From Pseudoalteromonas rhizosphaerae (GTDB lineage: Bacteria > Pseudomonadota > Gammaproteobacteria > Enterobacterales > Alteromonadaceae): 64,000 nt of DNA. Positions 47,166 to 57,493 of the stretch are shown here, one piece after another (position 1 is the first letter of the stretch; each line of letters opens with the position of its first letter). The position numbers were made by a program, and so were the translations under genes. The notes under the pieces were generated by a model. That model did not search any database. It was given only the letters and a program-made list of their open reading frames with translations, and was not told the DNA's origin. The stretch lies in assembly GCF_902498845.1 (NCBI RefSeq), contig NZ_CABVLM010000002.1, positions 1 through 64,000 on the forward strand. Direction: 5' to 3'.

Positions 47166-48074
47166 ATGACACCATTAATAGCAATAACAAAGTTAGCACC
47201 TAGCCAAATTAGCGGCTTAATAAATGATTATTTAGCGATCAGTAAATTTAAAGTAGTCGCGATGTTGGTATTAACAGCATGGGTTGGTTTAGCGCTGGCA
47301 CCCGATGTTGGTCGTGGTATTGGCGTACAGTTTATTAGTTTACTGGGGATTGGCTTGTTATCCGCAGCAGCTGCGGTGATCAATCATGTGGTTGATAGCG
47401 AAATAGATAGCAAAATGGCACGTACACGCCATCGGCCAGTGGCGAAGGGGCGGTTATCTAAACTGCATGCTTTAAGTTTTGCCGCTGTTATTGGGGTGAG
47501 TGGTTTCATTATGTTGATGATCTGGGCTAATACTTTAACCGCTGTATTAACCTTATTTGCGTTAGTTGGTTATGCGTTTATTTATACCTCCTTTTTAAAG
47601 CGTGCAACGCCACAAAATATTGTTATAGGAGGGCTGGCCGGTGCCATGCCGCCGTTGTTAGGGTGGGTATCAGAAACCGGGCATATGGCAGCGGCTCCTT
47701 GGTTATTGGTGATGATCATATTTACTTGGACTCCGCCGCATTTTTGGGCGCTGGCAATTGCTCGCAAAAGTGATTACGAACGCGCTAAGATCCCCATGTT
47801 GCCAGTCACTCATGGTATTGATTTTTGTAAAACCTGTGTAGTTGCATACTCTATTTTATTGGCCTTGGTATGTGTATTGCCTTATTTAATTGGTATGTCG
47901 GGGCTCATTTATTTAATTGCTGCGACACTACTTAATGGGATTTTCATCTATAAAGCGGTAAAACTAAAAATAGCGGGGAATGACGATACGGCAATGGATT
48001 TATTCCGTTTTTCAATTATTCATTTAATGATACTCTTTGTCGCCTTATTTATAGATAAATGGTTCGTTATATGA
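47166..48074 (+). CDS. ctaB: Protoheme IX farnesyltransferase (heme O synthase)
   Basis: This 302-aa UbiA-type prenyltransferase adds a farnesyl chain to heme B. It has about nine membrane helices, the first Asp-rich motif region NHVVDSEIDSKMARTRHRP and the second FTWTPPHFWALAIARKSDYE. The start at 47166 follows GGGGCAG, 8 bp after ctaA. Its stop overlaps the SCO gene start (ATGA). Confidence 0.94.
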   Translation: MTPLIAITKLAPSQISGLINDYLAISKFKVVAMLVLTAWVGLALAPDVGRGIGVQFISLLGIGLLSAAAAVINHVVDSEIDSKMARTRHRPVAKGRLSKLHALSFAAVIGVSGFIMLMIWANTLTAVLTLFALVGYAFIYTSFLKRATPQNIVIGGLAGAMPPLLGWVSETGHMAAAPWLLVMIIFTWTPPHFWALAIARKSDYERAKIPMLPVTHGIDFCKTCVVAYSILLALVCVLPYLIGMSGLIYLIAATLLNGIFIYKAVKLKIAGNDDTAMDLFRFSIIHLMILFVALFIDKWFVI

Positions 48075-48697
48075 ATAGCTTAGCAGTTAAGCGTGGGGCA
48101 AGAGTGTGGTTGGTGTTAAGTTTATTGCTGTTAACAGCTTGTAGTGACAGCGCTATGCCTGACGTTGAAGCTTTGGTATATGAACAAGCCAAACCTTTGA
48201 GTGATTTTACTTTACAAGATCAAAATGCTCAGCCCGTAACTAAGCAAACATTGCAAGGTCAATGGAATTTAGTGTTTTTAGGTTATACCAGTTGCCCAGA
48301 TATTTGCCCTCTGACATTAGCTAAACTCAATGGCGTTTATAAAGCGTTGAAAGATGAATACCCATTGCAAATTTGGTTTTTAGCGGTCGATCCAAAACGC
48401 GATACAGTCGCTAAACGCAAAGCCTACATTGATTATTTTAATCCTGATTTTTTAGCGGTCTCAGGGGAACATAAAGATCTATTTCCACTAGTTAGAGAGT
48501 TAGGTTTGATTTACGCAATTAGTAATAGTGATGAGCAAGAATATGCCGTTGACCATAGTGCTTCAATTGCGATGGTTGACCCTCAAGGAGCGGTAAGAGC
48601 CATATTTAAACCTGAATTTAAACAAGGCAGTGTGCCATTAATTAATGCTAAATTATTAATAACTGAATTTAAGCAGATCGCCGATCATTATCAATAA
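48071..48697 (+). CDS. SCO1/SenC/PrrC family copper chaperone
   Basis: This 208-aa lipoprotein (lipobox LLTAC, Cys 24) has a thioredoxin fold. Copper ligands C75, C79 (GYTSCPDICPLTLAKL) and H162 (VDHSASIAMVDPQG) are all present. It loads the CuA site of subunit II. The ATG at 48071 overlaps the ctaB stop. It is the last gene of the oxidase locus, followed by a terminator. Confidence 0.94.
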   Translation: MNSLAVKRGARVWLVLSLLLLTACSDSAMPDVEALVYEQAKPLSDFTLQDQNAQPVTKQTLQGQWNLVFLGYTSCPDICPLTLAKLNGVYKALKDEYPLQIWFLAVDPKRDTVAKRKAYIDYFNPDFLAVSGEHKDLFPLVRELGLIYAISNSDEQEYAVDHSASIAMVDPQGAVRAIFKPEFKQGSVPLINAKLLITEFKQIADHYQ

Positions 48698-48728
48698 ATG
48701 AGCCAGAAAGTATACTTTAATTCTTTTC

Positions 48729-48757
48729 GAGGAGCGTTGAGCTCCTTTTTTGTTTTT
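48729..48757 (+). terminator. Terminator of the oxidase locus
   Basis: The stem GGAGC / GCTCC has loop GTTGA and is followed by TTTTTTGTTTTTC. Confidence 0.85.
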
Positions 48758-48836
48758 CTTTTATCCCCTGTAAATAATTTCACTCTTTTTTCAACGCATT
48801 TATGGCATTTTTACTAACTCAGTCTAAGCTTTTGTT

Positions 48837-49142
48837 ATGAATTGGTTAAACATGGAAAGTGCGAACAATATGATGAAGCTTCCCGCTGAACTAGCAATCA
48901 CCCAAGTTGAAAACTTACACCAAGATTTATTACAAGAATTACACCGCAATGATGATGTTTGTTTAGACATTAGTGAAGTTGTGCGCGTAGATACTGCCTC
49001 TATTCAACTATTGTGTGCTCTGCAAAAGCACTTGCTATGCGTACATCACAAAATTATTTGGGTTGGGCAAAGTGAGCCTTTAAAAAATGCCATTAGTCGC
49101 TTAGGCCTAAGTGAATATCTGATACTTGAAAATGTAGATTAA
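48837..49142 (+). CDS. STAS-domain protein of the chemosensory operon
   Basis: This 101-aa protein is a single STAS domain like anti-anti-sigma factors: LDISEVVRVDTASIQLLCAL has the D-T/S-A-S phosphorylatable position, followed by a helix and GLSEYLILEN. The ATG at 48837 is used; one at 48852 is equally possible, as neither has a good ribosome site. As first gene before cheY and cheA, it may be a switch partner of the array (inference). Confidence 0.85.
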   Translation: MNWLNMESANNMMKLPAELAITQVENLHQDLLQELHRNDDVCLDISEVVRVDTASIQLLCALQKHLLCVHHKIIWVGQSEPLKNAISRLGLSEYLILENVD

Positions 49143-49151
49143 GGGGTTCAT

Positions 49152-49514
49152 ATGAAAAGAATTTTAGCCGTGGATGATTCGGCATCAATGCGTCAAATGG
49201 TGAGTTTTACACTGAAAAAGGCGGGTTTTGATGTCACTGAGGCAAAGGACGGAAGTGAAGCACTTAGCATCGCAAAACAACAAGGTTTTGATGCTGTTAT
49301 TTCAGATGTAAACATGCCAGTGATGGATGGTATTACTTTGATCAGGGAGTTACGCACCTTACCAAACTATAAATTTACGCCATTGCTAATGCTAACAACA
49401 GAATCAGGTATGGACAAAAAAGTAGAAGGGAAAGCTGCTGGTGCAACAGGCTGGATAGTTAAACCTTTTAATCCTGAACAGTTATTAGCGGTTTTAAAAA
49501 AAGTAATTCGCTAA
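49152..49514 (+). CDS. cheY: CheY-type single-domain response regulator
   Basis: This 120-aa receiver domain has acidic pocket D8-D9 (AVDDSASMRQM), phosphoacceptor D52 (VISDVNMPVMDG), LLMLTTESG and the Lys in WIVKPFNPEQLL. It is phosphorylated by CheA encoded next. The ribosome site is AAGGGG. The output target is not known. Confidence 0.95.
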   Translation: MKRILAVDDSASMRQMVSFTLKKAGFDVTEAKDGSEALSIAKQQGFDAVISDVNMPVMDGITLIRELRTLPNYKFTPLLMLTTESGMDKKVEGKAAGATGWIVKPFNPEQLLAVLKKVIR

Positions 49515-49529
49515 TCTAGGGGACGGGGT

Positions 49530-51617
49530 ATGAGTATAGATTTAAGTCAATTTTTTGAAGTCTTCTTTGAGGAAAGTTTTGAAGGCTTAGATGCGATGGA
49601 AGCTGAGTTATTAAACTTAGTACCTGGCGAAGAAGATTTAGAAACAATCAATACCATTTTTCGTGCTGCGCATTCTATCAAAGGCGGCAGTGGTACATTT
49701 GGTTTTAACTCTGTGTCTGACTTTACTCATGTGCTAGAAACCCTATTAGATCAAATTCGTGAGGGGAAACGAGAGCTTACCGCAGAGCATGTTAACCTAT
49801 TACTTAAATCTGTTGATTGCTTGCGGGAGTTACTTCGTGGCTTACAAGCAGAGCAAGAACCTAATTTAGAAGAAGCAATTGCACTGAGAATTAAGTTTGA
49901 ACAGATTTTAGGAGTAAACCAAGCCGAACAAAATAAACTGGAAGTCACTGCTAGCCCCGCTCAACTTGCGCTAAACACCTATCAGATTGATTTTAAACCA
50001 CATCATCATTTATTTAAAACAGGCAATGAGCCACTTTATATGATCAGTGAGTTGGCTGAATTGGGCGATTTAGAGACTCAAGCTTTCAATAATGAGATCC
50101 CTGACATTGCTGATTTAAGCCCCGACGATTGTTTTTTATCTTGGCGATTCTTTTTAAACACAGCAAAAGATGAGAGTGCGATTCGAGAAATATTTGAGTG
50201 GGTTGAAGATGATGCTGATATTACTATCGCGTTGTGCGGCGGCTTATTTGCTGATGATGATACACAAATTACAGCGCCTGATGTGATTGAGGAAAACCCT
50301 AATTCAACTTCAGCCCCAGCAGTTGTCAATGTTGCTGCGGTTAAGCCAATAAAAAAAGGTACTGCGGTCAAAGCAAGCACTCCAGCTGCAGAATCTACTT
50401 CAATCAGAGTAGGCATAGATAAAGTTGACTCATTGATCAATATGGTTGGAGAGCTGGTTATCACTCAAGCGATGTTAAGCCAAATTGGTCAACAAGAGAT
50501 CACCGAAGCGACGATCGCCTCTTTGCAGGAAGGCTTAGCGCAATTGGCCCATAACACTCGTGATTTACAAGAAAATGTAATGCGTATCCGAATGCTGCCA
50601 ATCAGCTTTGTATTTAGTCGTTTTCCGCGTTTGGTGCGAGATATTTCGCAAAAACTGAATAAGCAAGTTGAGCTAAAACTGTTAGGTGAACAGACCGAGC
50701 TTGATAAAACCGTAATGGAAAAAATATCAGATCCTATGGTGCACTTAGTACGAAATTCGCTGGATCATGGGCTAGAAACGGTTGAACAGCGCCTTGCTGC
50801 AGGTAAAGACCCAGTCGGTACAGTCACACTTAATGCATTTCACCAAGGTGGCAATATTGTTATAGAGATCATGGATGACGGACAAGGCCTTAATACTGTA
50901 AAGATTAAACAAAAAGCGGTTGCTAATGGGCTCGTAAGCGAAGCTGATGAGTTGGATGATGATGAAATTAATGAGCTCATTTTTATGCCCGGTTTTTCAA
51001 CCGCAGATGAGGTAAGTGATATATCCGGACGTGGTGTTGGTATGGATGTGGTCAGGCGTAATATCCAATCACTCAATGGCTCGGTTGAAGTGTCATCTGC
51101 TGCAGGTGTTGGGTCTACCTTTACTATTCGCTTGCCACTTACTCTGGCTATTTTAGATGGTCAGTTAGTGAGGGTTGCAAAGCACACCTATATTATTCCA
51201 TTAATATCTATTGTTGAATCATTACAAATTGATATCAATAAAGTCAGTCGAGTGGGTAAAGACTTAGACGTACTTAGACTGCGTGATGAATACATTCCTA
51301 TCTTGCGTTTATACAGTATTTTCAATCATCAAGGTGCGATAGAAACGCTTGATAAAACCTTGTTAGTGGTAGTTGAAAGCGATAATCAAAAAATTGGTTT
51401 GTTAGTTGATGATTTATTGTCACAGCAACAAGTAGTGATTAAAAGTTTAGAAGCTAATTACCAAAAAGTAGATGGCGTGTCAGGTGCCACTATATTAGGG
51501 GATGGTCGGGTTTCGTTGATTGTCGATATCAGCGGCTTAATTAAATTATCAGGATTAAGAAAACCCGGTAGCCAAGAATTGATTATTGAATCGCAAGCTA
51601 ACTTGGAGGCTTCATGA
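49530..51617 (+). CDS. cheA: Chemotaxis histidine kinase CheA
   Basis: This 695-aa kinase has an Hpt domain with His48 (FRAAHSIKGGSGTFGF), a P2-like domain (about 200-235, CFLSWRFFLN), a linker, a dimerisation helix pair (from about 292, RVGIDKVDSLINMVGELVIT) and an HATPase with N box HLVRNSLDHGLE, DDGQGL and SGRGVGMDVVRRNIQSLNGS. A CheW-like C-terminal domain follows. It phosphorylates CheY and CheB. It overlaps cheW by 4 bp. Confidence 0.95.
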   Translation: MSIDLSQFFEVFFEESFEGLDAMEAELLNLVPGEEDLETINTIFRAAHSIKGGSGTFGFNSVSDFTHVLETLLDQIREGKRELTAEHVNLLLKSVDCLRELLRGLQAEQEPNLEEAIALRIKFEQILGVNQAEQNKLEVTASPAQLALNTYQIDFKPHHHLFKTGNEPLYMISELAELGDLETQAFNNEIPDIADLSPDDCFLSWRFFLNTAKDESAIREIFEWVEDDADITIALCGGLFADDDTQITAPDVIEENPNSTSAPAVVNVAAVKPIKKGTAVKASTPAAESTSIRVGIDKVDSLINMVGELVITQAMLSQIGQQEITEATIASLQEGLAQLAHNTRDLQENVMRIRMLPISFVFSRFPRLVRDISQKLNKQVELKLLGEQTELDKTVMEKISDPMVHLVRNSLDHGLETVEQRLAAGKDPVGTVTLNAFHQGGNIVIEIMDDGQGLNTVKIKQKAVANGLVSEADELDDDEINELIFMPGFSTADEVSDISGRGVGMDVVRRNIQSLNGSVEVSSAAGVGSTFTIRLPLTLAILDGQLVRVAKHTYIIPLISIVESLQIDINKVSRVGKDLDVLRLRDEYIPILRLYSIFNHQGAIETLDKTLLVVVESDNQKIGLLVDDLLSQQQVVIKSLEANYQKVDGVSGATILGDGRVSLIVDISGLIKLSGLRKPGSQELIIESQANLEAS

Positions 51618-52099
51618 TCTCTGCGCACAGCGAGTTAAATAACAAAATAATGCTTGAACAGGGCCAAGGAGTTAAGCAGTTTTTAACCTTTATTATGGCT
51701 GATGAAGAATACGGAGTTGATATTTTAACTGTTCAAGAAATTCGCAGTTGGGAGGAGATCACCGAGATCCCGAATGCCCCAGATTATGTCAAAGGGGTGA
51801 TTAATCTACGTGGCACCATAGTACCTATTTTAGATCTTAGATTACGGTTTGGCTTAGCGACGATTGACTATGGACCGTTAACCGTGGTGATCGTAGTGAA
51901 AGTAATTTTTGAGCAAAATAGCAAGATTATGGGAATGGTAGTCGATGCCGTATCTGATGTTTACAGTATTGTAGAGCAAGATGCGAAGACGGTGCCTAAC
52001 TTTAGCGGCTCAGAGAATGCTGAGTTTATCGCAGGGTTAGTGAATGTCGGTGAGAAGATGGTCGCGTTATTGGACCTGCAAAAAACAATGGATATTTAG
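51614..52099 (+). CDS. cheW: Chemotaxis coupling protein CheW
   Basis: This 161-aa CheW-domain scaffold has FLTFIMADEEYGVDILTVQE, PNAPDYVKGVINLRGTIVPI and GLVNVGEKMVALLDLQKTM. It links CheA to the receptor. Translation is coupled to cheA by the overlapping ATGA. Confidence 0.95.
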   Translation: MISAHSELNNKIMLEQGQGVKQFLTFIMADEEYGVDILTVQEIRSWEEITEIPNAPDYVKGVINLRGTIVPILDLRLRFGLATIDYGPLTVVIVVKVIFEQNSKIMGMVVDAVSDVYSIVEQDAKTVPNFSGSENAEFIAGLVNVGEKMVALLDLQKTMDI

Positions 52100-52146
52100 C
52101 CAAGTACTAAATATAGCAAATGGTGATCAACAAGAAGGTGATGGGC

Positions 52147-54834
52147 ATGGGGTGGTTTAGTAATTCTAAAAAATCAAATAATGATTTAATCGTTACGGCA
52201 TTAAATAAGTCACTTGCGGTGATTGAGTTTGAACCTAGCGGCATAATTATTACGGCGAATAATAACTTTTTAGATGTAATGGGTTACCCCTTAGAAGAAA
52301 TTCAGGGCCAGCATCATTCAATATTTGTATCTAAAAAAGAAGCTCAGAGCAGTGAATATAAAAGCTTTTGGCAAAGCTTGAAAGGCGGAGAGTTTATTGC
52401 TGATGAGTTTAAGCGGATCAGTAAAAGTGGCAAAGAAGTGTGGATCCAAGCAACTTATAATCCCGTTAAGGATGAGCATGGAAATGTTATAAAAGTTGTT
52501 AAATTTGCCAGTGATATTTCGGCGCAAAAGATGGTCGCTGTTGAAGCTGCGGGGCAAATTGCTGCTATTAGCAAATCTCAAGCGGTGATTGAGTTTGATT
52601 TAGATGGCAGCGTGTTGACCGCGAATGACAACTTTTTGCAGACATTTGGTTATCAGTTAGAGGAAATAGTCGGGCGGCATCATCGTATATTTATTGAGCC
52701 TGAGGTTGCTAAAAGTGAGCAATACCAACTGTTTTGGCAAAAATTAGGTCGTGGTGAATTTGACTCCGGTGAGTATTTACGTATTGCTAAAGATGGCAGT
52801 GAGGTATGGATCCAAGCATCTTATAATCCAATATTTGATCTCAGTGGCAAACCTTATAAGGTGGTTAAATATGCGACAGACATCACAGCTCAAAAAGAAT
52901 TAGAAAAAGAATCTAAAAGGGATGCTGATCTATCGAGCGCATTAACGATCTGCCAGGCGAGTGTGATGATGGCAGACAATGATTTACAGATAGTGTTTGC
53001 TAATAATCAATTAAAACAAATGCTCCAAGCCAGACAAGGTGAGCTACAGAGTGTACTAGGTGATTTTTCCGTCAATAGTATAGTGGGCTCAAGTATTACG
53101 GCATTTTTTGAAAATACAGCACAGCAGGCTCAGTTGTATACAAACTTGACCGACTCTATTGAATCAAAACTAGAAATTGCATCATTAATTTTTAATATTA
53201 TTGCGACCCCTTGGTTTAATAAAGAAGGCAAACGATTAGGAACTATAATTGAGTGGCAAGATTTAACCGAAAGTATTAAAAAAGCGACTGCTGAAAAACG
53301 TGCTGCTGAAGAAAATCTTAGGGTGCGTCAAGCTCTGGATCGAGTTGCAACAAATACCATGATTGCAAATACGAAAAACGATATTATTTATATGAATGAA
53401 GCGGTGCAAAATATGATGCGCAACGCTGAGCAAGATTTACGTCGCGATTTACCTAATTTTGATAGTAGCCAGTTATTAGGGCAAAACATTGATGTATTTC
53501 ATAAAAATCCAGCGCATCAACGCAATCTGTTAAGCAAGCTAACCGATACTTACAGTGCAGAGATACTGGTTGGCGGGCGCACTTTTGGTTTAGTTGCTAA
53601 CCCTATTTTTAACTCAGAAAATGAACGAATCGGCACTGTGGTGGAATGGGAAGATCGAACAGCTGAAGTGGCAATGGAAAAAGAGATGGCTGATTTAGTT
53701 AGCTCGGCAGGTAAAGGTAATCTTGAAGCCCGTGTTACAGAGCAAGGTAAAGGCGGTTTCTTTTTACGCTTAGCTAAAGGCCTAAATGGTTTAATTGGTA
53801 TTGTTGATGATGCTGTCACCGGTACTGGTAATATGCTTGATGCGATGGCCAATGGTGACTTATCACAACGCATAGAGCAAGAGTATCAGGGGTCGTTTGA
53901 AAAGCTTAAGCGTGATGCCAATACCACGGCTGATAAATTAACGGAAGTCATTAATCGTATTAATACCTCGGCAACCTTAGTGGCAAGTGGAGCTGAGGAA
54001 ATATCTCAAGGCAACGCTGATCTAAGCCAGCGTACTGAAGAGCAGGCATCATCGCTTGAAGAAACAGCATCAAGCATGGAGGAAATGACCAGTACAGTAC
54101 GTCAAAATGCTGATAATGCAAAAGTGGTTAATGAATTAGCTGAAGAAACGCGCGATAAAGCGCAGCAAGGTGGCGAAGTTGTTAATCGCGCGGTGATCAG
54201 CATGTCGGCAATTAATGAGTCGAGTAAAAAAATTGCCGATATTATTAGTGTGATTGACGAGATTGCCTTTCAAACTAATTTATTAGCTCTTAATGCAGCT
54301 GTTGAAGCTGCAAGAGCTGGTGAGCAAGGCCGTGGCTTTGCTGTTGTTGCTGGGGAAGTGCGTAATTTAGCGCAGCGTTCAGCGGGTGCTGCAAAAGAAA
54401 TTAAAGAGTTGATCAGAGATAGCGTTGGTAAGGTTGAAGATGGCACTTTATTAGTTAATGAATCAGGAGCCACTTTAAAAGAAATTGTTATTGCAGTGCA
54501 AAAAGTAACTGAAATGATATCTGATATTGCAGCAGCATCCGAAGAGCAAAGTTCAGGTATTGAGCAAGTCAACAAAGCTATTTCGCAAATGGATGAAATG
54601 ACCCAGCAAAATGCGGCCTTAGTTGAGCAAGCATCAGCGGCCAGCGAGTCAATGTCAGAGCAAGCGAATGATATGACCCGGTTACTGAACTTTTTCACTT
54701 TAAGTCAGCAAGACGCTGTAATTAATACTGCACCAGTAACTCCTACTACCGCGCCACCACGTAGTAATAATATCCGTAGTAAAGCGCGAGGTAATAATTT
54801 TGCTAATTCAGCTGATGAATGGGAGGAATTTTAA
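52147..54834 (+). CDS. Soluble chemoreceptor with four PAS domains
   Basis: This 895-aa methyl-accepting protein lacks membrane helices. Four PAS domains come first: two Aer/FIST-like copies of about 120 residues each (near 15-130 and 137-255, both with EVWIQA-YNP and D-I-T/S-AQK ends), then two others (near 265-380 and 395-515, both ending in IGT-type strand plus EWxDxT). A HAMP-like stretch (about 520-600) and the signalling hairpin [20 protein letters not shown] follow. The last residues are DEWEEF, a CheR-docking-type pentapeptide. The start at 52147 has AAGG 8 nt upstream. Confidence 0.9.
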   Translation: MGWFSNSKKSNNDLIVTALNKSLAVIEFEPSGIIITANNNFLDVMGYPLEEIQGQHHSIFVSKKEAQSSEYKSFWQSLKGGEFIADEFKRISKSGKEVWIQATYNPVKDEHGNVIKVVKFASDISAQKMVAVEAAGQIAAISKSQAVIEFDLDGSVLTANDNFLQTFGYQLEEIVGRHHRIFIEPEVAKSEQYQLFWQKLGRGEFDSGEYLRIAKDGSEVWIQASYNPIFDLSGKPYKVVKYATDITAQKELEKESKRDADLSSALTICQASVMMADNDLQIVFANNQLKQMLQARQGELQSVLGDFSVNSIVGSSITAFFENTAQQAQLYTNLTDSIESKLEIASLIFNIIATPWFNKEGKRLGTIIEWQDLTESIKKATAEKRAAEENLRVRQALDRVATNTMIANTKNDIIYMNEAVQNMMRNAEQDLRRDLPNFDSSQLLGQNIDVFHKNPAHQRNLLSKLTDTYSAEILVGGRTFGLVANPIFNSENERIGTVVEWEDRTAEVAMEKEMADLVSSAGKGNLEARVTEQGKGGFFLRLAKGLNGLIGIVDDAVTGTGNMLDAMANGDLSQRIEQEYQGSFEKLKRDANTTADKLTEVINRINTSATLVASGAEEISQGNADLSQRTEEQASSLEETASSMEEMTSTVRQNADNAKVVNELAEETRDKAQQGGEVVNRAVISMSAINESSKKIADIISVIDEIAFQTNLLALNAAVEAARAGEQGRGFAVVAGEVRNLAQRSAGAAKEIKELIRDSVGKVEDGTLLVNESGATLKEIVIAVQKVTEMISDIAAASEEQSSGIEQVNKAISQMDEMTQQNAALVEQASAASESMSEQANDMTRLLNFFTLSQQDAVINTAPVTPTTAPPRSNNIRSKARGNNFANSADEWEEF

Positions 54835-54955
54835 CGTTTTTTGCAATCGCATTACTAGTTGAGCCTCTGTACTTTGAAAAATCCAGAGTCTTAACTTTTA
54901 GCAATTTTGTTAATATTCAATCGCAGCTCAGTCACGCCTATTGCGAGTAATTGAA

Positions 54956-55777
54956 ATGAAAGAGTTTTTACTAACCGACCATGATTTCAAGCAAATAGCT
55001 GCAATAGTTTATGACGCGTGTGGCATTGTATTAGGTGATCATAAACGAGAAATGGTCTATTCACGTCTTGCTCGTCGGCTCAGAACATTGCAGCTGACAA
55101 ATTTTAAACAGTATTTAGCTTATTTAGAGGCACATAAAGAGCAAGAATTTAGTGATTTTATCAATGCAATAACAACTAATCTGACTTCTTTTTTTCGTGA
55201 ATCACATCATTTTGATTATTTGCAATCCCATGTAATACCAAAGTTATTAGTGACAAATAAAAGCACTCGGCGAGTTCGGATATGGTCTGCAGGTTGTTCA
55301 ACTGGGGAAGAGCCCTATTCTTTAGCTATGACCTTACATGGGTTATTTCCAGCCGATTGGGATGTGAAAATTTTAGCCACTGATTTGGATTCAAACGTAT
55401 TAGCTAAAGCACAATCCGGTACCTACACTGCGGCTAATGTGAATGGACTTGAACAACATCAATTACAGCGCTGGTTTTTAAAAACTAAAGATGGTGAGTT
55501 ATTCAAAGTTAAACCTGAATTACAGCAAAAAATTCATTTTAAGCGATTGAATTTATTACAAGAATGGCCAATGAAAGGGCCTTTTGATGTGATCTTTTGT
55601 CGCAATGTGGTGATTTATTTTGATAAAGAAACAAAAGATCAGTTATTCCACCGTTATTGTCATATTTTAGCTGATCATGGGTACCTATTATTAGGTCATT
55701 CTGAAACCATGGGAAAGGAGCATAGTGAGTTTAAAAACTTAGGTAAAACTATGTATCAGAAGGTGATTTATGGATAG
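54956..55777 (+). CDS. cheR: Chemoreceptor methyltransferase CheR
   Basis: This 273-aa enzyme methylates receptor glutamates using SAM. It has an N-terminal helical domain with REMVYSRLARRLRTLQLTNF, the TTNLTSFFRE segment, SAM motif WSAGCSTGEEPYSLAM and FDVIFCRNVVIYFDKET. The ATG at 54956 is preferred over TTG 54941. It overlaps cheD by 8 bp. It could dock on the EWEEF tail of the receptor encoded just upstream. Confidence 0.95.
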   Translation: MKEFLLTDHDFKQIAAIVYDACGIVLGDHKREMVYSRLARRLRTLQLTNFKQYLAYLEAHKEQEFSDFINAITTNLTSFFRESHHFDYLQSHVIPKLLVTNKSTRRVRIWSAGCSTGEEPYSLAMTLHGLFPADWDVKILATDLDSNVLAKAQSGTYTAANVNGLEQHQLQRWFLKTKDGELFKVKPELQQKIHFKRLNLLQEWPMKGPFDVIFCRNVVIYFDKETKDQLFHRYCHILADHGYLLLGHSETMGKEHSEFKNLGKTMYQKVIYG

Positions 55778-56387
55778 TCATTTTAAGCCAGTATTACATG
55801 GCTTTGAGCATATTAAGCGGTTTTGGGACTCAGGTCAGCGGCAAGTTATTGCTAAAGTATTGCCCGGTGAGTTTTACGTGTCAAAAAACGATGAGGTGAT
55901 TTCCACTGTGCTAGGTTCATGTATTGCTGCTTGCATTTATGATGACAAGCTTGGTGTGGGTGGCATGAATCACTTTATGTTACCGATTGAAAAAGGCGTA
56001 GAGCCAACTAGTGCGCATAACTTAAATTGTCGTTATGGTAACTGGGCGATGGAGTTTTTAATTAATGAAGTACTTAAAAATGGCGCCTCTAGGCAAAATC
56101 TAAAAATAAAACTGTTTGGCGGCGGTAAAATTATTCGCTCGATGACAGATATTGGCCTTGGTAATATTCGCTTTGCTTATTCTTATGTGCAAGAAGAAGG
56201 GCTAGAATTAGTGTCTCATGATGTGGGGGGGCCTTGGCCGCGTAAGGTCAATTTTAACCCTCAAACAGGCAAAGCACAGGTTAAAAAATTGCGCGACATG
56301 CACACTGATGTGATTGAAAAACGCGAAGTCCGTTATTTACATGATATCGAAGAACAAGATTCTAAAACCGATATTGAGTTATTTTAA
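55770..56387 (+). CDS. cheD: Chemoreceptor glutamine deamidase CheD
   Basis: This 205-aa enzyme deamidates receptor glutamines. The catalytic Cys is in VLGSCIAACIYD, the His in GGMNHFMLP, and the Thr region in ISTVLGS. The glycine-rich LFGGGKIIRSMTDIGLGN is also conserved. It overlaps the cheR 3' end and precedes cheB by 10 bp. Confidence 0.94.
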   Translation: MDSHFKPVLHGFEHIKRFWDSGQRQVIAKVLPGEFYVSKNDEVISTVLGSCIAACIYDDKLGVGGMNHFMLPIEKGVEPTSAHNLNCRYGNWAMEFLINEVLKNGASRQNLKIKLFGGGKIIRSMTDIGLGNIRFAYSYVQEEGLELVSHDVGGPWPRKVNFNPQTGKAQVKKLRDMHTDVIEKREVRYLHDIEEQDSKTDIELF

Positions 56388-56397
56388 GGGGTAAAAA

Positions 56398-57429
56398 ATG
56401 GTCAAGGTGTTAGTGATTGATGACTCGCCATTGATTCGACGAGTATTGACGGAGGTACTGCACCAGGCTGATGATATTCAGGTCGTAGGGTGTGCAGAAG
56501 ACCCTTATCAAGCACGAGAAATGATTAAGCAACTTAATCCCGATGTGCTGACTTTAGATATTGAAATGCCGAAAATGGATGGCATTAGTTTTTTGAAAAA
56601 CCTAATGCGTCTACGGCCTATGCCTGTGGTAATGATATCAACGCTCACCCAAAAAGGTTCACCGATAACTTTGGAGGCGCTGGAATTAGGAGCAGTTGAT
56701 TTTATAGCTAAGCCGACAGTCAATGTATCTGAGCAATTAAGCCAGTATGCTAAATTAGTGCAACAAAAGGTCCGTACGGCAGCGGCGGCACGAGTACGGC
56801 CTTTTAAATTAAGCCAAGTACAACCTATCGAAACGCTAAGTAATGCACAGTTTAGTATCAATAAGGTTTTGGCGATTGGAGCTTCAACAGGAGGAACAGA
56901 GGCGATTAAAGAGGTGCTAATAAGAATGCCAGAAAACTGCCCTCCGATCGTTATCACGCAGCATATTCCACCTGTGTTTAGTAGTTCATTTGCTTTGCGC
57001 ATGGATAGGACATGTACTATTAATGTCAAAGAGGCGCAGCAAGGCGATAAGTTAAAAGCTGGCTGGGCGTTTATCGCCCCGGGTGGTCAACACTTAAGCG
57101 TTATACAGCAAGGAGGCAGCTTATATTGTCAGCTTGATGAGAGCGAGCCGGTTAACCGTCATCGTCCTGCGGTTGATGTATTGTTTAACTCGCTGGTTAA
57201 AGTGTGCCCTAAAAATACCATCGCAGCTTTATTAACGGGTATGGGGAGCGATGGCGCGCAAGGTTTACTGGCGCTAAAACAGCATGGTGCTTATACCGTA
57301 GCGCAAGATGAACTATCGTCAGTGGTATGGGGCATGCCTAAAGCCGCTGTAGAGATCGGAGCAGCTTTAGCGGTGGTCTCGCTTGATAAAGTGACGCAGC
57401 ATCTACTAAACCAAGCAATGAAAAAGTAG
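56398..57429 (+). CDS. cheB: Chemoreceptor methylesterase CheB
   Basis: This 343-aa protein has a receiver domain (D54 in LTLDIEMPKMDG) and a methylesterase domain with Ser163 (GASTGGTEA), His189 (TQHIPPVFSSSF) and Asp285 (GMGSDGAQG). It removes methyl groups from receptors when phosphorylated by CheA. It is the last gene of the chemosensory operon. Confidence 0.95.
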   Translation: MVKVLVIDDSPLIRRVLTEVLHQADDIQVVGCAEDPYQAREMIKQLNPDVLTLDIEMPKMDGISFLKNLMRLRPMPVVMISTLTQKGSPITLEALELGAVDFIAKPTVNVSEQLSQYAKLVQQKVRTAAAARVRPFKLSQVQPIETLSNAQFSINKVLAIGASTGGTEAIKEVLIRMPENCPPIVITQHIPPVFSSSFALRMDRTCTINVKEAQQGDKLKAGWAFIAPGGQHLSVIQQGGSLYCQLDESEPVNRHRPAVDVLFNSLVKVCPKNTIAALLTGMGSDGAQGLLALKQHGAYTVAQDELSSVVWGMPKAAVEIGAALAVVSLDKVTQHLLNQAMKK

Positions 57430-57467
57430 TCATCTTATAAACTAGAGCTGATTATCCCGGGCTCAGG

Positions 57468-57481
57468 TTGATAATTATCAA
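57468..57481. other. Perfect palindrome at an operon end
   Basis: TTGATAATTATCAA is a 14-bp palindrome between cheB and the convergent deacetylase gene. It is too AT-rich and lacks a T tract, so it is not a clear terminator. Role unknown. Confidence 0.3.
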
Positions 57482-57493
57482 GGGATTATATTT

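Noticed and set aside
54270..54698. Minus-strand open frame of 142 codons in the receptor gene
   Set aside because: It is antisense to the conserved signalling hairpin; the Ala/Ser-rich composition is an artefact.
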